Assembly (NCBI GenBank): GCA_023445445.1
Contig: JAEXLD010000035.1
Coordinates: forward strand, 1 to 12,795
Direction: 5' to 3'
Origin: Bacillota bacterium
GTDB taxonomy: Bacteria > Bacillota > Clostridia > Clostridiales > Clostridiaceae
Length of the DNA: 12,795 nucleotides
The notes beneath the pieces were generated by a model that saw nothing but the letters and a program-made list of their open reading frames with translations, made no database searches and had not been told where the DNA came from. Every line of letters begins with the position of its first letter. Within the stretch, counting starts at the first letter, position 1. The position numbers were made by a program, and so were the translations under genes. Positions 1 through 7,808 of this stretch are shown here, piece after piece.

Positions 1-1655
1 CCCTCTACAGAAGAATTTCTAGACTTATCTGCTCTTGTAAATCTTTCAAAAATATCTTCAGTATTAAAATCTAATTCGTAATTAGAAATATTTTTAAATG
101 AAATATCAACAGAATTCTCTTTAGAAAGAATATCTACATAAACTCTAGTGTCGCTTAATGAGTATTTTAAAGCATTAACTATTAGATTCTCAAATACTCT
201 AGACATTAGCTTACCATCTAAATCTAAAATAATCTCCTCTTCATTAGAATTCACTTTAAACTCTATATTTTTTTCTTCATAAAGATTTGAGTATTCTCCA
301 ATACCTTGATATACCAATGATACTATATCTATAGGTTGTTTCTCTAATTTCATCTTTCCACTATTTAATTTTGAAGCTTCAAATAGGTCTTCAATTAGGC
401 TCTTTAATCGCTTGGAGCTTCTATCTAATATCATTAAATAATCTTTTCTTTCCTCTTCTGTTATATTAGATTCATTTAATATATTTACATAGTTTATAAT
501 AGATGTTAATGGAGTTTTCAAATCATGAGAAACATTTGATATTAACTCAGTTTTTAGTTTCTCATTCCTAACTTGCTCATTTAAGGCTATTTTATAACCT
601 TCTTTTATTTTATCTATGTTTTCGACTAATTCTTTTACTTCTCTTTCCCCAATATTTCCAAGTGTATATTCTAAGTCTCCAGAATTTATCTTCTTTAATC
701 CATCATTAATAATTGTAATATCCAAACTCTTTTTTAATGAATATAAAACACATATTAATGGAATCAATACTAATATTAATGTTCCCTTAAATGGGTACTT
801 AGTTAAAAATGTTACAAGTAAATTTTGATTCCTTATACCAGCAACTAAGTATAAATAAACTAAAATTACACCAATAGCTATTCCAAAGGATAATAATATC
901 TTATTTCTTGTAGCTTTATATCTATATCCATATCTTATTACAAAAATTAATTTTTTTAATACTGTTATCTCTAAATGAATATTATTTCTATTGAAAATCA
1001 AATTAAATAACACCTTTATCAATAAAATAATTGTAATAATAGTAGCTACTATCATAGTTTTAGCTGTTAAGGCTTCTGCCTTTATAATATATATATATGA
1101 ATCTGGGTTACTGTAATATATTTCGATATATTTATCAATATACTTTAAATTTGCTTTATCTGGCATGCTCATTATATAGTAATTATACTTTTCTTTATTG
1201 TCTAATCTAACAGAAGCCAAGCCCCATTCTTTTAAATATGCATTAACAGTATCCTCTAGTAATGGAACATTATTATCTTCTTGTCTCACAGAGTTAAATA
1301 AGTTTATATCATTTGTTGTAAAATCTCCTGTTTCCTTATTGATTAGTACATAAAAAATTTTATCATTATAATAAGGATCTCCTGATAAATGCTCATTTTC
1401 ATATTTTAGTGCACTTATATCTTCTAAATCCTTGGAATTTGTATATATATACCTTGAAATATCTCTACTTTCGTAATATATCATAGATTGCATGTATTTA
1501 TCTTTATTAAATAAAGCATCAAATGTATTTAAATTATCTGATGTATTATTAAAAGCTTGATAATAACCTGTAACCAGCAACATTATTGATATAGTAAGAA
1601 TTAATAGTTCAAATCCCCATACACCAGTTACATAACGCTTAATTCTCTCTTTCAA
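1..1655 (-). CDS. Membrane sensor histidine kinase, 3' end cut by window edge
   Basis: Reading the minus strand from a TTG at 1655 gives an open frame of 551 residues that leaves the window at the left edge. Residues 14-34 form a membrane segment, about 35-195 an extracellular sensor region, and about 200-220, 253-273 and 293-307 further membrane segments. A HAMP-like linker follows, then the H-box SHDLKTPLTS with phospho-acceptor His377. The N-box ENLIVNALKYS has Asn490 and Asn494, and the F-box IFERFTRADKSRN lies at the edge. The final GxGLGL box falls outside. The start overlaps the upstream regulator gene by 17 nt, so the two are co-translated and should form a cognate pair. No ATG fits: the first in-frame ATG is inside the first membrane helix. 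A GGGGAG stretch 12 nt upstream may serve as ribosome binding site. The family and role as autokinase are secure; the signal sensed is unknown. Confidence 0.9.
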   Translation of the reverse strand, partial: MKERIKRYVTGVWGFELLILTISIMLLVTGYYQAFNNTSDNLNTFDALFNKDKYMQSMIYYESRDISRYIYTNSKDLEDISALKYENEHLSGDPYYNDKIFYVLINKETGDFTTNDINLFNSVRQEDNNVPLLEDTVNAYLKEWGLASVRLDNKEKYNYYIMSMPDKANLKYIDKYIEIYYSNPDSYIYIIKAEALTAKTMIVATIITIILLIKVLFNLIFNRNNIHLEITVLKKLIFVIRYGYRYKATRNKILLSFGIAIGVILVYLYLVAGIRNQNLLVTFLTKYPFKGTLILVLIPLICVLYSLKKSLDITIINDGLKKINSGDLEYTLGNIGEREVKELVENIDKIKEGYKIALNEQVRNEKLKTELISNVSHDLKTPLTSIINYVNILNESNITEEERKDYLMILDRSSKRLKSLIEDLFEASKLNSGKMKLEKQPIDIVSLVYQGIGEYSNLYEEKNIEFKVNSNEEEIILDLDGKLMSRVFENLIVNALKYSLSDTRVYVDILSKENSVDISFKNISNYELDFNTEDIFERFTRADKSRNSSVE

Positions 1656-2334
1656 TTTTATAACCAACTCCCCACACTACTTTTATATATTCTGGGTCCT
1701 TTGTATTTAATTCTATTTTTTCTCTTATTCTTCTTATATGAACAGTGACAGTATTTTCACTTCTATAAAAGGGTTCTTCCCAAACCTTCTCATATATTTC
1801 TTTAATTGAAAAAACTTTACCTAAATTTGAAGCTAAAAGCTGAAGTATTTTAAATTCAGTTGCTGTTACCTTAACTTCATCTCCTCTTAAATAAATTGTT
1901 TTTTCTTTATTATTAATTACTAAATCCTTCACTTCTATTATATCAGGACTTTCACCTTCTAATTCTAAAGGTTTCTGGTACCTTCTTAATTGTGATTTAA
2001 CCCTTGCTACTAGCTCTAAGTGATTAAATGGTTTTGCTATGTAATCATCTGCTCCAACATTAAGGCCTAAAATTTTGTCACTATCTTCACCCTTAGCTGA
2101 TAACATAATTATTGGTAAGTTTCTTTTTTCTCTAATTTTTAAGCAAGTCTTTATTCCATCCATTCTTGGCATCATTATATCTAATACAATTAAATGTATT
2201 TTTTCTCTATCAAGGATTTCTAAGGCTTCAACACCATCCTGTGCTTTAAACACCTTCATCCCTTCTCCTCTTAAATATATGTCAATGGCATCTCTAATTT
2301 CTTTTTCATCATCTACTACTAATACATTAAACAT
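1639..2334 (-). CDS. OmpR/PhoB-family DNA-binding response regulator
   Basis: This 231-residue protein has the full layout of an OmpR/PhoB regulator. The receiver domain (about 1-118) shows the acidic pocket Asp8/Asp9, phospho-acceptor Asp52 in VLDIMMPRMDG, switch residue Ser79 and Lys101 in the AKPF motif. A winged-helix DNA-binding domain (about 133-229) ends in the usual GVGYKIE motif. When phosphorylated by its kinase it should dimerise and bind direct repeats near target promoters. Its ATG at 2334 has an AAGGGGTG ribosome binding site 8 nt upstream. The partner kinase gene overlaps its 3' end by 17 nt. The gene is divergent from yitT across a 182-nt gap, so yitT is a possible target, but this is only inference. 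VanR-like and other clostridial regulators look alike, so no specific symbol is given. Confidence 0.95.
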   Translation of the reverse strand: MFNVLVVDDEKEIRDAIDIYLRGEGMKVFKAQDGVEALEILDREKIHLIVLDIMMPRMDGIKTCLKIREKRNLPIIMLSAKGEDSDKILGLNVGADDYIAKPFNHLELVARVKSQLRRYQKPLELEGESPDIIEVKDLVINNKEKTIYLRGDEVKVTATEFKILQLLASNLGKVFSIKEIYEKVWEEPFYRSENTVTVHIRRIREKIELNTKDPEYIKVVWGVGYKIEREN

Positions 2335-2448
2335 ATTATTAACACCCCTTGATTTATTCTATTCTATAATTATAATATCTTATATTGTTCCATTTTACTA
2401 ATTATAAAAATTACATTTTTATTAAAATAGCAAAATAAATAAATAATA

Positions 2449-2477
2449 TTAACATAACTGCTTATTTAATATATAAT
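2449..2477 (+). promoter_or_regulatory. Sigma-A promoter for the yitT-family gene
   Basis: TTAACA at 2449-2454 and TATAAT at 2472-2477 are separated by exactly 17 nt. Transcription would start near 2484, leaving a leader of about 33 nt with AAGGAG at 2505-2510, 6 nt before the ATG at 2517. No convincing promoter for the divergent regulator gene was found in the same gap. Confidence 0.7.
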
Positions 2478-2516
2478 CAGTTTGTGTAGATTACTTATAA
2501 ATTTAAGGAGTTCAAA

Positions 2517-3377
2517 ATGTTTGACAGTATTTCAATTAATAAACACATGGTTTTAGATTTCATTCTTATTTTTATCGGATGTATTATAGCTTCTCTAGGG
2601 GTTAACTTATTTTTAGTTAATGCTCAATTGCTAAGTGGAGGTGCAACTGGTGTCGCACTAATTCTTCAATATTTATATAATATACCTTCTGGTATAACTG
2701 TATTTTTAATTAATATTCCATTATTCTTTCTTAGCTATAAAACATTAAATAAAAAGTTTACTTTATATTCAGCTGTTGGTATGGCCTCTTTATCAATTTC
2801 ATTGATGATAACTAAGCCTTTATCCCATTTAGTTAAGGTAGACGATTTATTACTTTACTGTATTTATGGTGGAGTTTTATGTGGATTAGGATATGGTCTT
2901 GTATTTTCTAGAAATGGTTCTACAGGTGGAACAGATATAATCACAATGGTTGTTAGGAAAAAGTACTCAAACTTTGAGATTGGTAAGCTTAGCTTTGGAC
3001 TTAATTGCATTATAGTATTTATAGGTGCATTAATTTTTGGACTTCCTAAAGCCTTATATACTTTAATTTCTATGTTTGTGCAAGGTACTTTAGTTGATAA
3101 AGTTATTAATGGTTTTAATAGTAAAAAGCTTTTATTAATATTAACTGAAAAAGAAGAAGATATAATTCAATATGTTATTAAAGATATGAATAGAGGTGTT
3201 ACTTCCCTTATTGCAGAAGGTGAGTATACTCATGAATTAAAGAAAATGCTCTACATAGCTGTTACTTCCTCTCAAATGGTTCATTTGAAAAGTAAAATCT
3301 TAAGAATAGATCCTAAAGCATTTATTACTATAATAGATGTATCAGAGGTTAACGGAAAAGGGTTCTACAAAATTTAA
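2517..3377 (+). CDS. YitT family membrane protein (DUF161 + DUF2179)
   Basis: The 286-residue product has a hydrophobic N-terminal half (about 13-195) with five or six membrane helices. It carries the family's conserved glycine-rich stretches SGGATG (40-45) and GSTGGTD (134-140). A soluble C-terminal DUF2179 domain (about 202-280) contains RGVTSLIAEG. Length and order match full-length YitT/YvjA-type proteins of Firmicutes, which sit in the cell membrane and whose transported substrate is not established. The ATG has a well-spaced AAGGAG. It is the only plus-strand gene in the window, has its own promoter, and ends before a terminator that separates it from the convergent hydro-lyase genes. 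Nothing looks broken. Family assignment is firm; function is unknown. Confidence 0.92.
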   Translation: MFDSISINKHMVLDFILIFIGCIIASLGVNLFLVNAQLLSGGATGVALILQYLYNIPSGITVFLINIPLFFLSYKTLNKKFTLYSAVGMASLSISLMITKPLSHLVKVDDLLLYCIYGGVLCGLGYGLVFSRNGSTGGTDIITMVVRKKYSNFEIGKLSFGLNCIIVFIGALIFGLPKALYTLISMFVQGTLVDKVINGFNSKKLLLILTEKEEDIIQYVIKDMNRGVTSLIAEGEYTHELKKMLYIAVTSSQMVHLKSKILRIDPKAFITIIDVSEVNGKGFYKI

Positions 3378-3395
3378 GAAAAGGATATATAGTAT

Positions 3396-3435
3396 CTTAC
3401 TTGCTACGTCGCAGGCTCCAAGTCGACTTCCACAT
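3396..3435. other. Short GC-rich patch downstream of yitT
   Basis: About 35 bases between the end of yitT and its terminator are clearly richer in G+C (near 58% by hand count over 33 bases) than the surrounding AT-rich gap. The patch contains the perfect 10-bp palindrome AAGTCGACTT at 3420-3429. ACTTG (3399-3403) can also pair with CAAGT (3419-3423). No reading frame or known element explains it. It could be a protein site, part of the 3' untranslated region, or the remnant of a dispersed repeat. Confidence 0.35.
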
Positions 3436-3489
3436 TATATGTATATAGGTCTTATAATTATCAATCAAAATCTTCTTTATGTCAAAACT

Positions 3490-3525
3490 AAAGGAAATAA
3501 TTCTTGATTATTTCCTTTTTTCATT
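3490..3525 (+). terminator. Intrinsic terminator between convergent genes
   Basis: A perfect 12-bp stem (3490-3501 with 3507-3518) closes a 5-nt loop and runs into a T-rich stretch on the plus strand, so it ends yitT transcription. On the minus strand the tail is only moderately T-rich, but the same hairpin lies just past the stop of the hydro-lyase beta gene and may also work in that direction. Confidence 0.8.
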
Positions 3526-3534
3526 TTTTCATTT

Positions 3535-4107
3535 CTATTCAATTCTTTCATTAGTAACTGTCTTAAGGTATTGCTCTTGTCCCTGCTTATATAAGTTATT
3601 ACCCTCTGTATCTATAATAACTATCAATGGCATATCCTTAATTTCCATTTTCCTTATTGCTTCTGCTCCTAAGTCTTCATAAGCTATTATTTCTGACTTA
3701 GTTATACTCTTAGATATTAATGCTGCAGCACCACCAATGGCTCCTAAATAAATAGCTTTATTTTTTATTATAGAATTTACTACCTCTTCATTTCTTTCTC
3801 CCTTACCTATCATAGCTTTTAATCCTAAGTCTAAAAGCCTTGGTGAATAAGAATCCATTCTATAACTGGTAGTTGGTCCTGCTGATCCAATAACTTGTCC
3901 TTCTTTTGCAGGAGTTGGCCCTACATAATATATTGTCTCATTATTAATATTTATAGGTAACTCTAGGTTTTTGTCTAATAAATCTATCAATCTCTTATGA
4001 GCAGCATCCCTTGCTGTATATATAGTTCCTGATAATAATATTCTATCTCCAGCTCTTAAATCTTTTATTTTTTCATAAGTTAATGGCGTACTTATTTTAA
4101 CTTCCAT
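3535..4107 (-). CDS. fumB: Class I fumarase / tartrate dehydratase-type hydro-lyase, beta subunit
   Basis: The 190-residue protein matches the beta (C-terminal) half of class I iron-sulfur hydro-lyases. It opens with the typical ISTPLTYEKIKDLRAGDRILLSG, then has IYTARDAAHKRL (about 29-40), the GSAGPTTSYRMD substrate-loop motif (about 73-84) and a GAIGGAAAL stretch. It forms the second subunit of an enzyme that adds water to fumarate to give malate, or dehydrates tartrate. The gene starts 13 nt after the alpha subunit stop, with GGGAG 9 nt before its ATG, so the two are co-transcribed and translated in step. Fumarate hydratase is the most likely activity, but the two-subunit form cannot be told from L(+)-tartrate dehydratase (TtdB) by sequence reading alone. 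Confidence 0.9.
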   Translation of the reverse strand: MEVKISTPLTYEKIKDLRAGDRILLSGTIYTARDAAHKRLIDLLDKNLELPININNETIYYVGPTPAKEGQVIGSAGPTTSYRMDSYSPRLLDLGLKAMIGKGERNEEVVNSIIKNKAIYLGAIGGAAALISKSITKSEIIAYEDLGAEAIRKMEIKDMPLIVIIDTEGNNLYKQGQEQYLKTVTNERIE

Positions 4108-4120
4108 AAATCAAATCTCC

Positions 4121-4963
4121 CTATAAAATTACTTCTTTATGTCTAGTTGCATGACAGCTAATATTTACTGCCACTGGTAATCCAGCTATATGCGTAGGAA
4201 AGGTTTCTATGTTAATACCTAAAGCTGTTGTTTTCCCACCAAAGCCTTGAGGTCCAATTCCAAGTTCATTGATTTTTATTAGCAACTCATCCTCTAAATC
4301 AGCATAAAATTTATTTTCACTTTTACTATCTATTGATCTAATTAAAGCCTTTTTAGATAAATATGCTGCTTTTTCAAAAGTTCCACCTATTCCTACTCCA
4401 ACTATCATAGGTGGGCATGGGTTAGGCCCTGCCTCCTTTACCACTTTTATAATAAAATCCTTTACTCCCTCTATTCCATCTGAAGGCTTAAGCATTTTTA
4501 TTTGACTCATATTTTCTGATCCAAAGCCCTTTGGGGCCACTGTAATCTTTAATTTATCACCTGATACTATATCATAATTAATTATTGCAGGAGTATTATC
4601 CTTAGTATTGACTCTATCAATGGGATCTTTAACAACTGATTTTCTTAAATAACCCTTATCATAACCTCTTCTAACACCTTCATTAATGGCATCTTGAAGA
4701 CTCCCCCCTATAATATGGACATCTTGACCTATTTCAATAAACACACATACCATTCCTGTATCCTGACAAATTGGCATTCTTTCATTTTTTGCTATTTCTG
4801 CATTTAATATTATTTTATCTAATATATCTTCTGCTAAATTCCAAGTTTCCTGATTTTTAGCTTTATCTAATGAATTAACTACATCCTTTGATAAATTGTA
4901 ATTAGCATCAATACATAATTTTTCAACTGCTTCTTGTATTTTATTAATATGTATTTCTCTCAT
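4121..4963 (-). CDS. fumA: Class I fumarase / tartrate dehydratase-type hydro-lyase, alpha subunit
   Basis: This is the iron-sulfur subunit of the split class I hydro-lyase. Three cysteines in the conserved places ligate the [4Fe-4S] cluster: in MPICQDTG, in GPNPCPPM and in NISCHATRH (68, 185 and 272 if counted from the ATG at 4969). The GFGGKTTALG and GVGIGG motifs are also present. The length of about 280 residues is normal. Two in-frame ATGs, at 4969 and 4963, compete. AAGGA sits only about 2-3 nt before the first but about 8 nt before the second, so the second is preferred. A weak promoter (TTGCTA, 18 nt, TATATA) may lie near 5005-5034. The oxygen-sensitive cluster suits an anaerobe, where the enzyme would connect malate and fumarate. 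Confidence 0.9.
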   Translation of the reverse strand: MREIHINKIQEAVEKLCIDANYNLSKDVVNSLDKAKNQETWNLAEDILDKIILNAEIAKNERMPICQDTGMVCVFIEIGQDVHIIGGSLQDAINEGVRRGYDKGYLRKSVVKDPIDRVNTKDNTPAIINYDIVSGDKLKITVAPKGFGSENMSQIKMLKPSDGIEGVKDFIIKVVKEAGPNPCPPMIVGVGIGGTFEKAAYLSKKALIRSIDSKSENKFYADLEDELLIKINELGIGPQGFGGKTTALGINIETFPTHIAGLPVAVNISCHATRHKEVIL

Positions 4964-5047
4964 TCTCATCTTCCTTTTCTTATATAATTATAAATATTTT
5001 ATCATATATAAGTATAATAGTATAAAATTAGCAATAATTTTAAGTCT

Positions 5048-5106
5048 AAAATTAAATAAGGATGTATAAAAAACTATTTTTAGTCTTATACCTCCTTATT
5101 AATTTA
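5048..5106 (-). terminator. Long imperfect hairpin, likely cwlD terminator
   Basis: About 20 base pairs form between 5048-5069 and 5086-5106, with one T/C mismatch and one bulged A, around a 16-nt loop. It lies about 60 nt past the cwlD stop and before the hydro-lyase promoter region. The tail on the minus strand is only partly T-rich, so efficiency is uncertain. A second, mutually exclusive pairing is described in the findings. Confidence 0.5.
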
Positions 5107-5166
5107 AATTTTTATTGTAAAATCATTTTTCATAGTATTATTTGATATATTTCCTCGGAAATTTAT

Positions 5167-5847
5167 TTAATATTTATTTATTTCTTCAAAATATCTTTCT
5201 ATTCCCAAAGAAATACCTTCAACTAAAGAATTTTGATGTTCTTCTGTTTGTAGTTCTTTCTCTTCTTGGCTATTAGATAAGAAACCGCATTCTACTAAAA
5301 CAGAAGATCCTTTATAATCATCTCTTAATATTAAATAAGAATCTCCAGCTGGCTTTGATACTCTCTTATTATTATCTTTTAAGATTTCTTTTATAGATTC
5401 CTGAATGTTATCTGCTAACTTTTTACTTATATCATTACCTCCATGCCATACTTGGGCACCATAGCATTTCTCTTGGGGAAACATATTTTGATGAATAGAT
5501 ATAAAAATATCACAATTTGTTTCCTTTTTCATATCTCTTCTTTTTTTCAAATCTTCTCTTTTCTTTTCCTTTATGGTTGAACCACTATTTCCAAGAGCCT
5601 CATCCTTATCCCTAGTTAAATAAACCTTATATCCTTTCCCTTCTAAAGCTGCTTTAAGTTTTAATGATATTGCAAGATTTATATCTTTTTCTATTACACC
5701 ATTTTTTGATTTAGCTCCTCCATCAAAGCCCCCATGTCCAGGGTCAATTAATATGATCTTCTCTTGCTCAATAGCAAATACCTTTATTGAAGTAAAAGCA
5801 ATGGTAAATAATATTACTAATATAGAAGCTAATTTTAATTTTCTCAT
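5167..5847 (-). CDS. cwlD: N-acetylmuramoyl-L-alanine amidase CwlD (Amidase_3)
   Basis: The 226-residue protein begins with a secretion signal (basic MRKLK, hydrophobic core 6-20, likely cut after the VFA at 23-25). The zinc amidase domain fills the rest. The expected zinc ligands are visible as His38 in IDPGHGG, Glu53 in VIEKDINL and His119 in SIHQN, and the catalytic Glu186 lies in VLVECGFLSN. CwlD strips peptide side chains from muramic acid in the spore cortex so that muramic-delta-lactam can form, which germination enzymes need. Size matches B. subtilis CwlD, and there are no wall-binding repeats, which argues against a vegetative autolysin. GGAGG lies shortly before the ATG. In B. subtilis cwlD also follows rpsI closely, which supports the naming. 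Confidence 0.88.
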   Translation of the reverse strand: MRKLKLASILVILFTIAFTSIKVFAIEQEKIILIDPGHGGFDGGAKSKNGVIEKDINLAISLKLKAALEGKGYKVYLTRDKDEALGNSGSTIKEKKREDLKKRRDMKKETNCDIFISIHQNMFPQEKCYGAQVWHGGNDISKKLADNIQESIKEILKDNNKRVSKPAGDSYLILRDDYKGSSVLVECGFLSNSQEEKELQTEEHQNSLVEGISLGIERYFEEINKY

Positions 5848-5950
5848 TTGTTTTCCTCCATATTTTATATAGTTATAAAAGTATTATTTCCATTAGATTG
5901 TTTTTTTACTTATATAAAAAATATTATTCTTGTATTTTCTAATTTATATA

Positions 5951-5995
5951 ATAAAAAGATACTGTCTAATTTAATTATAAACAGTATCTTTTTAT
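5951..5995 (-). terminator. Intrinsic terminator after the Na/Pi cotransporter
   Basis: A perfect 15-bp stem (5951-5965 with 5981-5995) with a 15-nt loop begins 5 nt past the stop codon. The outer part is a run of A on one arm and T on the other, giving TCTTTTTATT on the minus-strand transcript, as expected for a terminator. The symmetry may let it work both ways. Confidence 0.75.
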
Positions 5996-6000
5996 ATTTA

Positions 6001-7617
6001 TTAATTATTTTCTATAACACTTTCTGCTATGTTCATAGAATGATCACTAATTCTTTCTAAATTGCTTACTAAATCTAAAAATATTGTTCCTGCATAAGCA
6101 TTACAAATTCCATCATAAAGTCTCTTTACGTGAAGGTCTCTATATTTCTTTTGTAGTCTATCTACTTCTGATTCTATTTCGCTAACTTGTTTTGCTTTAG
6201 TTATATCGTTACTTGCATAACTATCAATAGCTGCTTGTAGAGATTCAGATGTCTTTTCATACATTCTATTTATTTGTTCCATAGCTTGAGTACTATACTC
6301 TAGCTTTTTATTAATCTTTTGCTGAGTTAATTCTGCTATATTTTCAGCGTGATCCCCTATTCTTTCGATATCATTAATTACATGGAAAGTTGCTGCAACT
6401 ATTTTTGATTCTTTATCAGATAGTTCACGCTTTGATAATTTAACTAAGTAAGTTGTAATAGCTTCATTTAATGAATTAATTATGGCTTCATTATCATAAA
6501 CCTTTTGAATTAACTTCTCATCATTTTTTTCAAATGACTCTATTGCTAAAGCTAAACCTTTCTTAGCCTTATTTGCCATTCTTAAGGTTTCCTTAGCTAC
6601 TTGCCCAGCTGCAATTACTGGAGTTTCTAATAATCTATCATCTATGTATTTGGGGCCTTGCCTTTCATCATCATCATCTCCAGGAATGATAAAATTAACA
6701 ACTTTAATTAATAAACCTGTAAGTGGTAACATAACTGCAGTATTCACCAAATTAAATACTGTATGAGCATTAGCTATTTGTCTACTTACATCTCCAGGAC
6801 TAATTGCAACAACTGCTTTTCCTAAAATTCCATTAAATAATACTGGAATAAATAGTATTGTACCACCTAAATTAAATATTAAATGAAGTACAGCTGCTTT
6901 ATGTGCGGTCTTACTTGTTCCTATTGATGCAAGCATTGCAGTTATGCAAGTTCCTATATTACATCCAAATACTATTGGTAATGCTATTTTAATATCTATT
7001 GCTCCCGCTGTTGCTAGAGCTACTAATATACCTGTTGTAGCAGAAGAACTTTGAAGAACTGCTGTTATTATTGCTCCTGTAAGTATTCCTAAATACCATT
7101 GTCCTCCTACTGCACTTATTATATCTTTAAATATAGGTAAATCTGTCAAAGGTTTCATTGCACCACTCATTTGACCCATACCTATAAACAATATACCAAA
7201 TCCAAGAATAATATTCCCAATATCCCTCTTTTGTTTTTTCTTAGCAAACATAATTATTGCTGCTCCTACAAAAACGAATAAAGGCGCTATATCATCTAAT
7301 TTAAATGCTACAAGTTGGGCTGTAATTGTAGTACCTATATTAGCCCCCATTATAATTCCAGCAGCTTGTGCTAAATTCATAAGGCCAGCATTCACAAATC
7401 CTACTACCATTACTGTAGTAGCACTACTACTTTGAATTACTGCTGTAACAATTGCACCAACAATAACAGAAATTATTGGATTCTTTGTAACTTTTTCAAG
7501 AATTGACTTTAATCCATCCCCAGCAGCATTTTCCAGACCATCTCCCATGATTTTCATGCCATATATAAATAGTCCTAACCCACCAAGTAACTTTATAATA
7601 ATCATTAATGATTCCAA
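6001..7617 (-). CDS. Na/Pi cotransporter family protein with PhoU-like tail
   Basis: This inner-membrane protein of about 538 residues has two inverted Na_Pi_cotrans repeats. Counted from the upstream ATG at 7638, the signature QSSSATT appears twice (69-75 and 196-202), each followed by a GANIGTT/GCNIGTC motif (98-104, 225-231). Membrane helices continue to about 318. An acidic stretch (DDDDE) then leads to a soluble PhoU-like helical domain (about 345-545). The family couples sodium entry to phosphate uptake or efflux, and the PhoU-like tail may sense phosphate. The start is set at TTG 7617: AGGAGA ends 7-8 nt upstream of it, but that site would lie inside the coding region if the ATG at 7638 were used, and that ATG has no site of its own. 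It is a single-gene unit between two terminators. The transported ion is inferred from family. Confidence 0.9.
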   Translation of the reverse strand: MESLMIIIKLLGGLGLFIYGMKIMGDGLENAAGDGLKSILEKVTKNPIISVIVGAIVTAVIQSSSATTVMVVGFVNAGLMNLAQAAGIIMGANIGTTITAQLVAFKLDDIAPLFVFVGAAIIMFAKKKQKRDIGNIILGFGILFIGMGQMSGAMKPLTDLPIFKDIISAVGGQWYLGILTGAIITAVLQSSSATTGILVALATAGAIDIKIALPIVFGCNIGTCITAMLASIGTSKTAHKAAVLHLIFNLGGTILFIPVLFNGILGKAVVAISPGDVSRQIANAHTVFNLVNTAVMLPLTGLLIKVVNFIIPGDDDDERQGPKYIDDRLLETPVIAAGQVAKETLRMANKAKKGLALAIESFEKNDEKLIQKVYDNEAIINSLNEAITTYLVKLSKRELSDKESKIVAATFHVINDIERIGDHAENIAELTQQKINKKLEYSTQAMEQINRMYEKTSESLQAAIDSYASNDITKAKQVSEIESEVDRLQKKYRDLHVKRLYDGICNAYAGTIFLDLVSNLERISDHSMNIAESVIENN

Positions 7618-7653
7618 AATTATTCTCCTTTTCAACATATTAATAACAAATTA

Positions 7654-7682
7654 AGTTTACATTATTTTTTTACTTTTGTTAA
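7654..7682 (-). promoter_or_regulatory. Possible promoter for the Na/Pi cotransporter
   Basis: On the minus strand TTAACA (7682-7677) and TAAACT (7659-7654) are 17 nt apart, and transcription would begin near 7648. This leaves about 30 nt before the proposed TTG start. The -10 box is only a four of six match, so this is tentative. Confidence 0.4.
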
Positions 7683-7756
7683 GTAAATGAATATATTTTT
7701 AACATGAATTTAATATAAAATTCTCTCTATTACCTTATTATTTTACAAATCTATAG

Positions 7757-7790
7757 AAAATAAACCACTTAAAACTATTCTTTAAGTGGT
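7757..7790 (-). terminator. Intrinsic terminator after the DegV-family gene
   Basis: A perfect 10-bp stem (7764-7773 with 7781-7790) with a 7-nt loop, containing ACCACTT/AAGTGGT, is followed on the minus strand by TTATTTTC. It begins 18 nt after the stop codon of the DegV gene. Confidence 0.85.
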
Positions 7791-7808
7791 CTTGTTAATA
7801 TAGATTAC

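Noticed and set aside
616..828. Plus-strand open frame of 70 codons
   Set aside because: It lies antisense within the histidine kinase, whose membrane and HAMP-like residues are clear in the other frame; no ribosome binding site.
1083..1099. Short AT dinucleotide run that looked like a microsatellite
   Set aside because: It encodes part of the kinase just before its second membrane helix, and is too short to be notable in such AT-rich DNA.
2075..2401. Plus-strand open frame of 108 codons
   Set aside because: Antisense shadow of the response regulator receiver domain.
3479..3682. Plus-strand open frame of 67 codons
   Set aside because: Starts in the yitT terminator and runs antisense through the hydro-lyase beta gene.
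5848..6060. Plus-strand open frame of 70 codons upstream of cwlD
   Set aside because: It crosses the Na/Pi terminator and the 3' end of that gene, and is low-complexity AT-rich sequence without a ribosome binding site.
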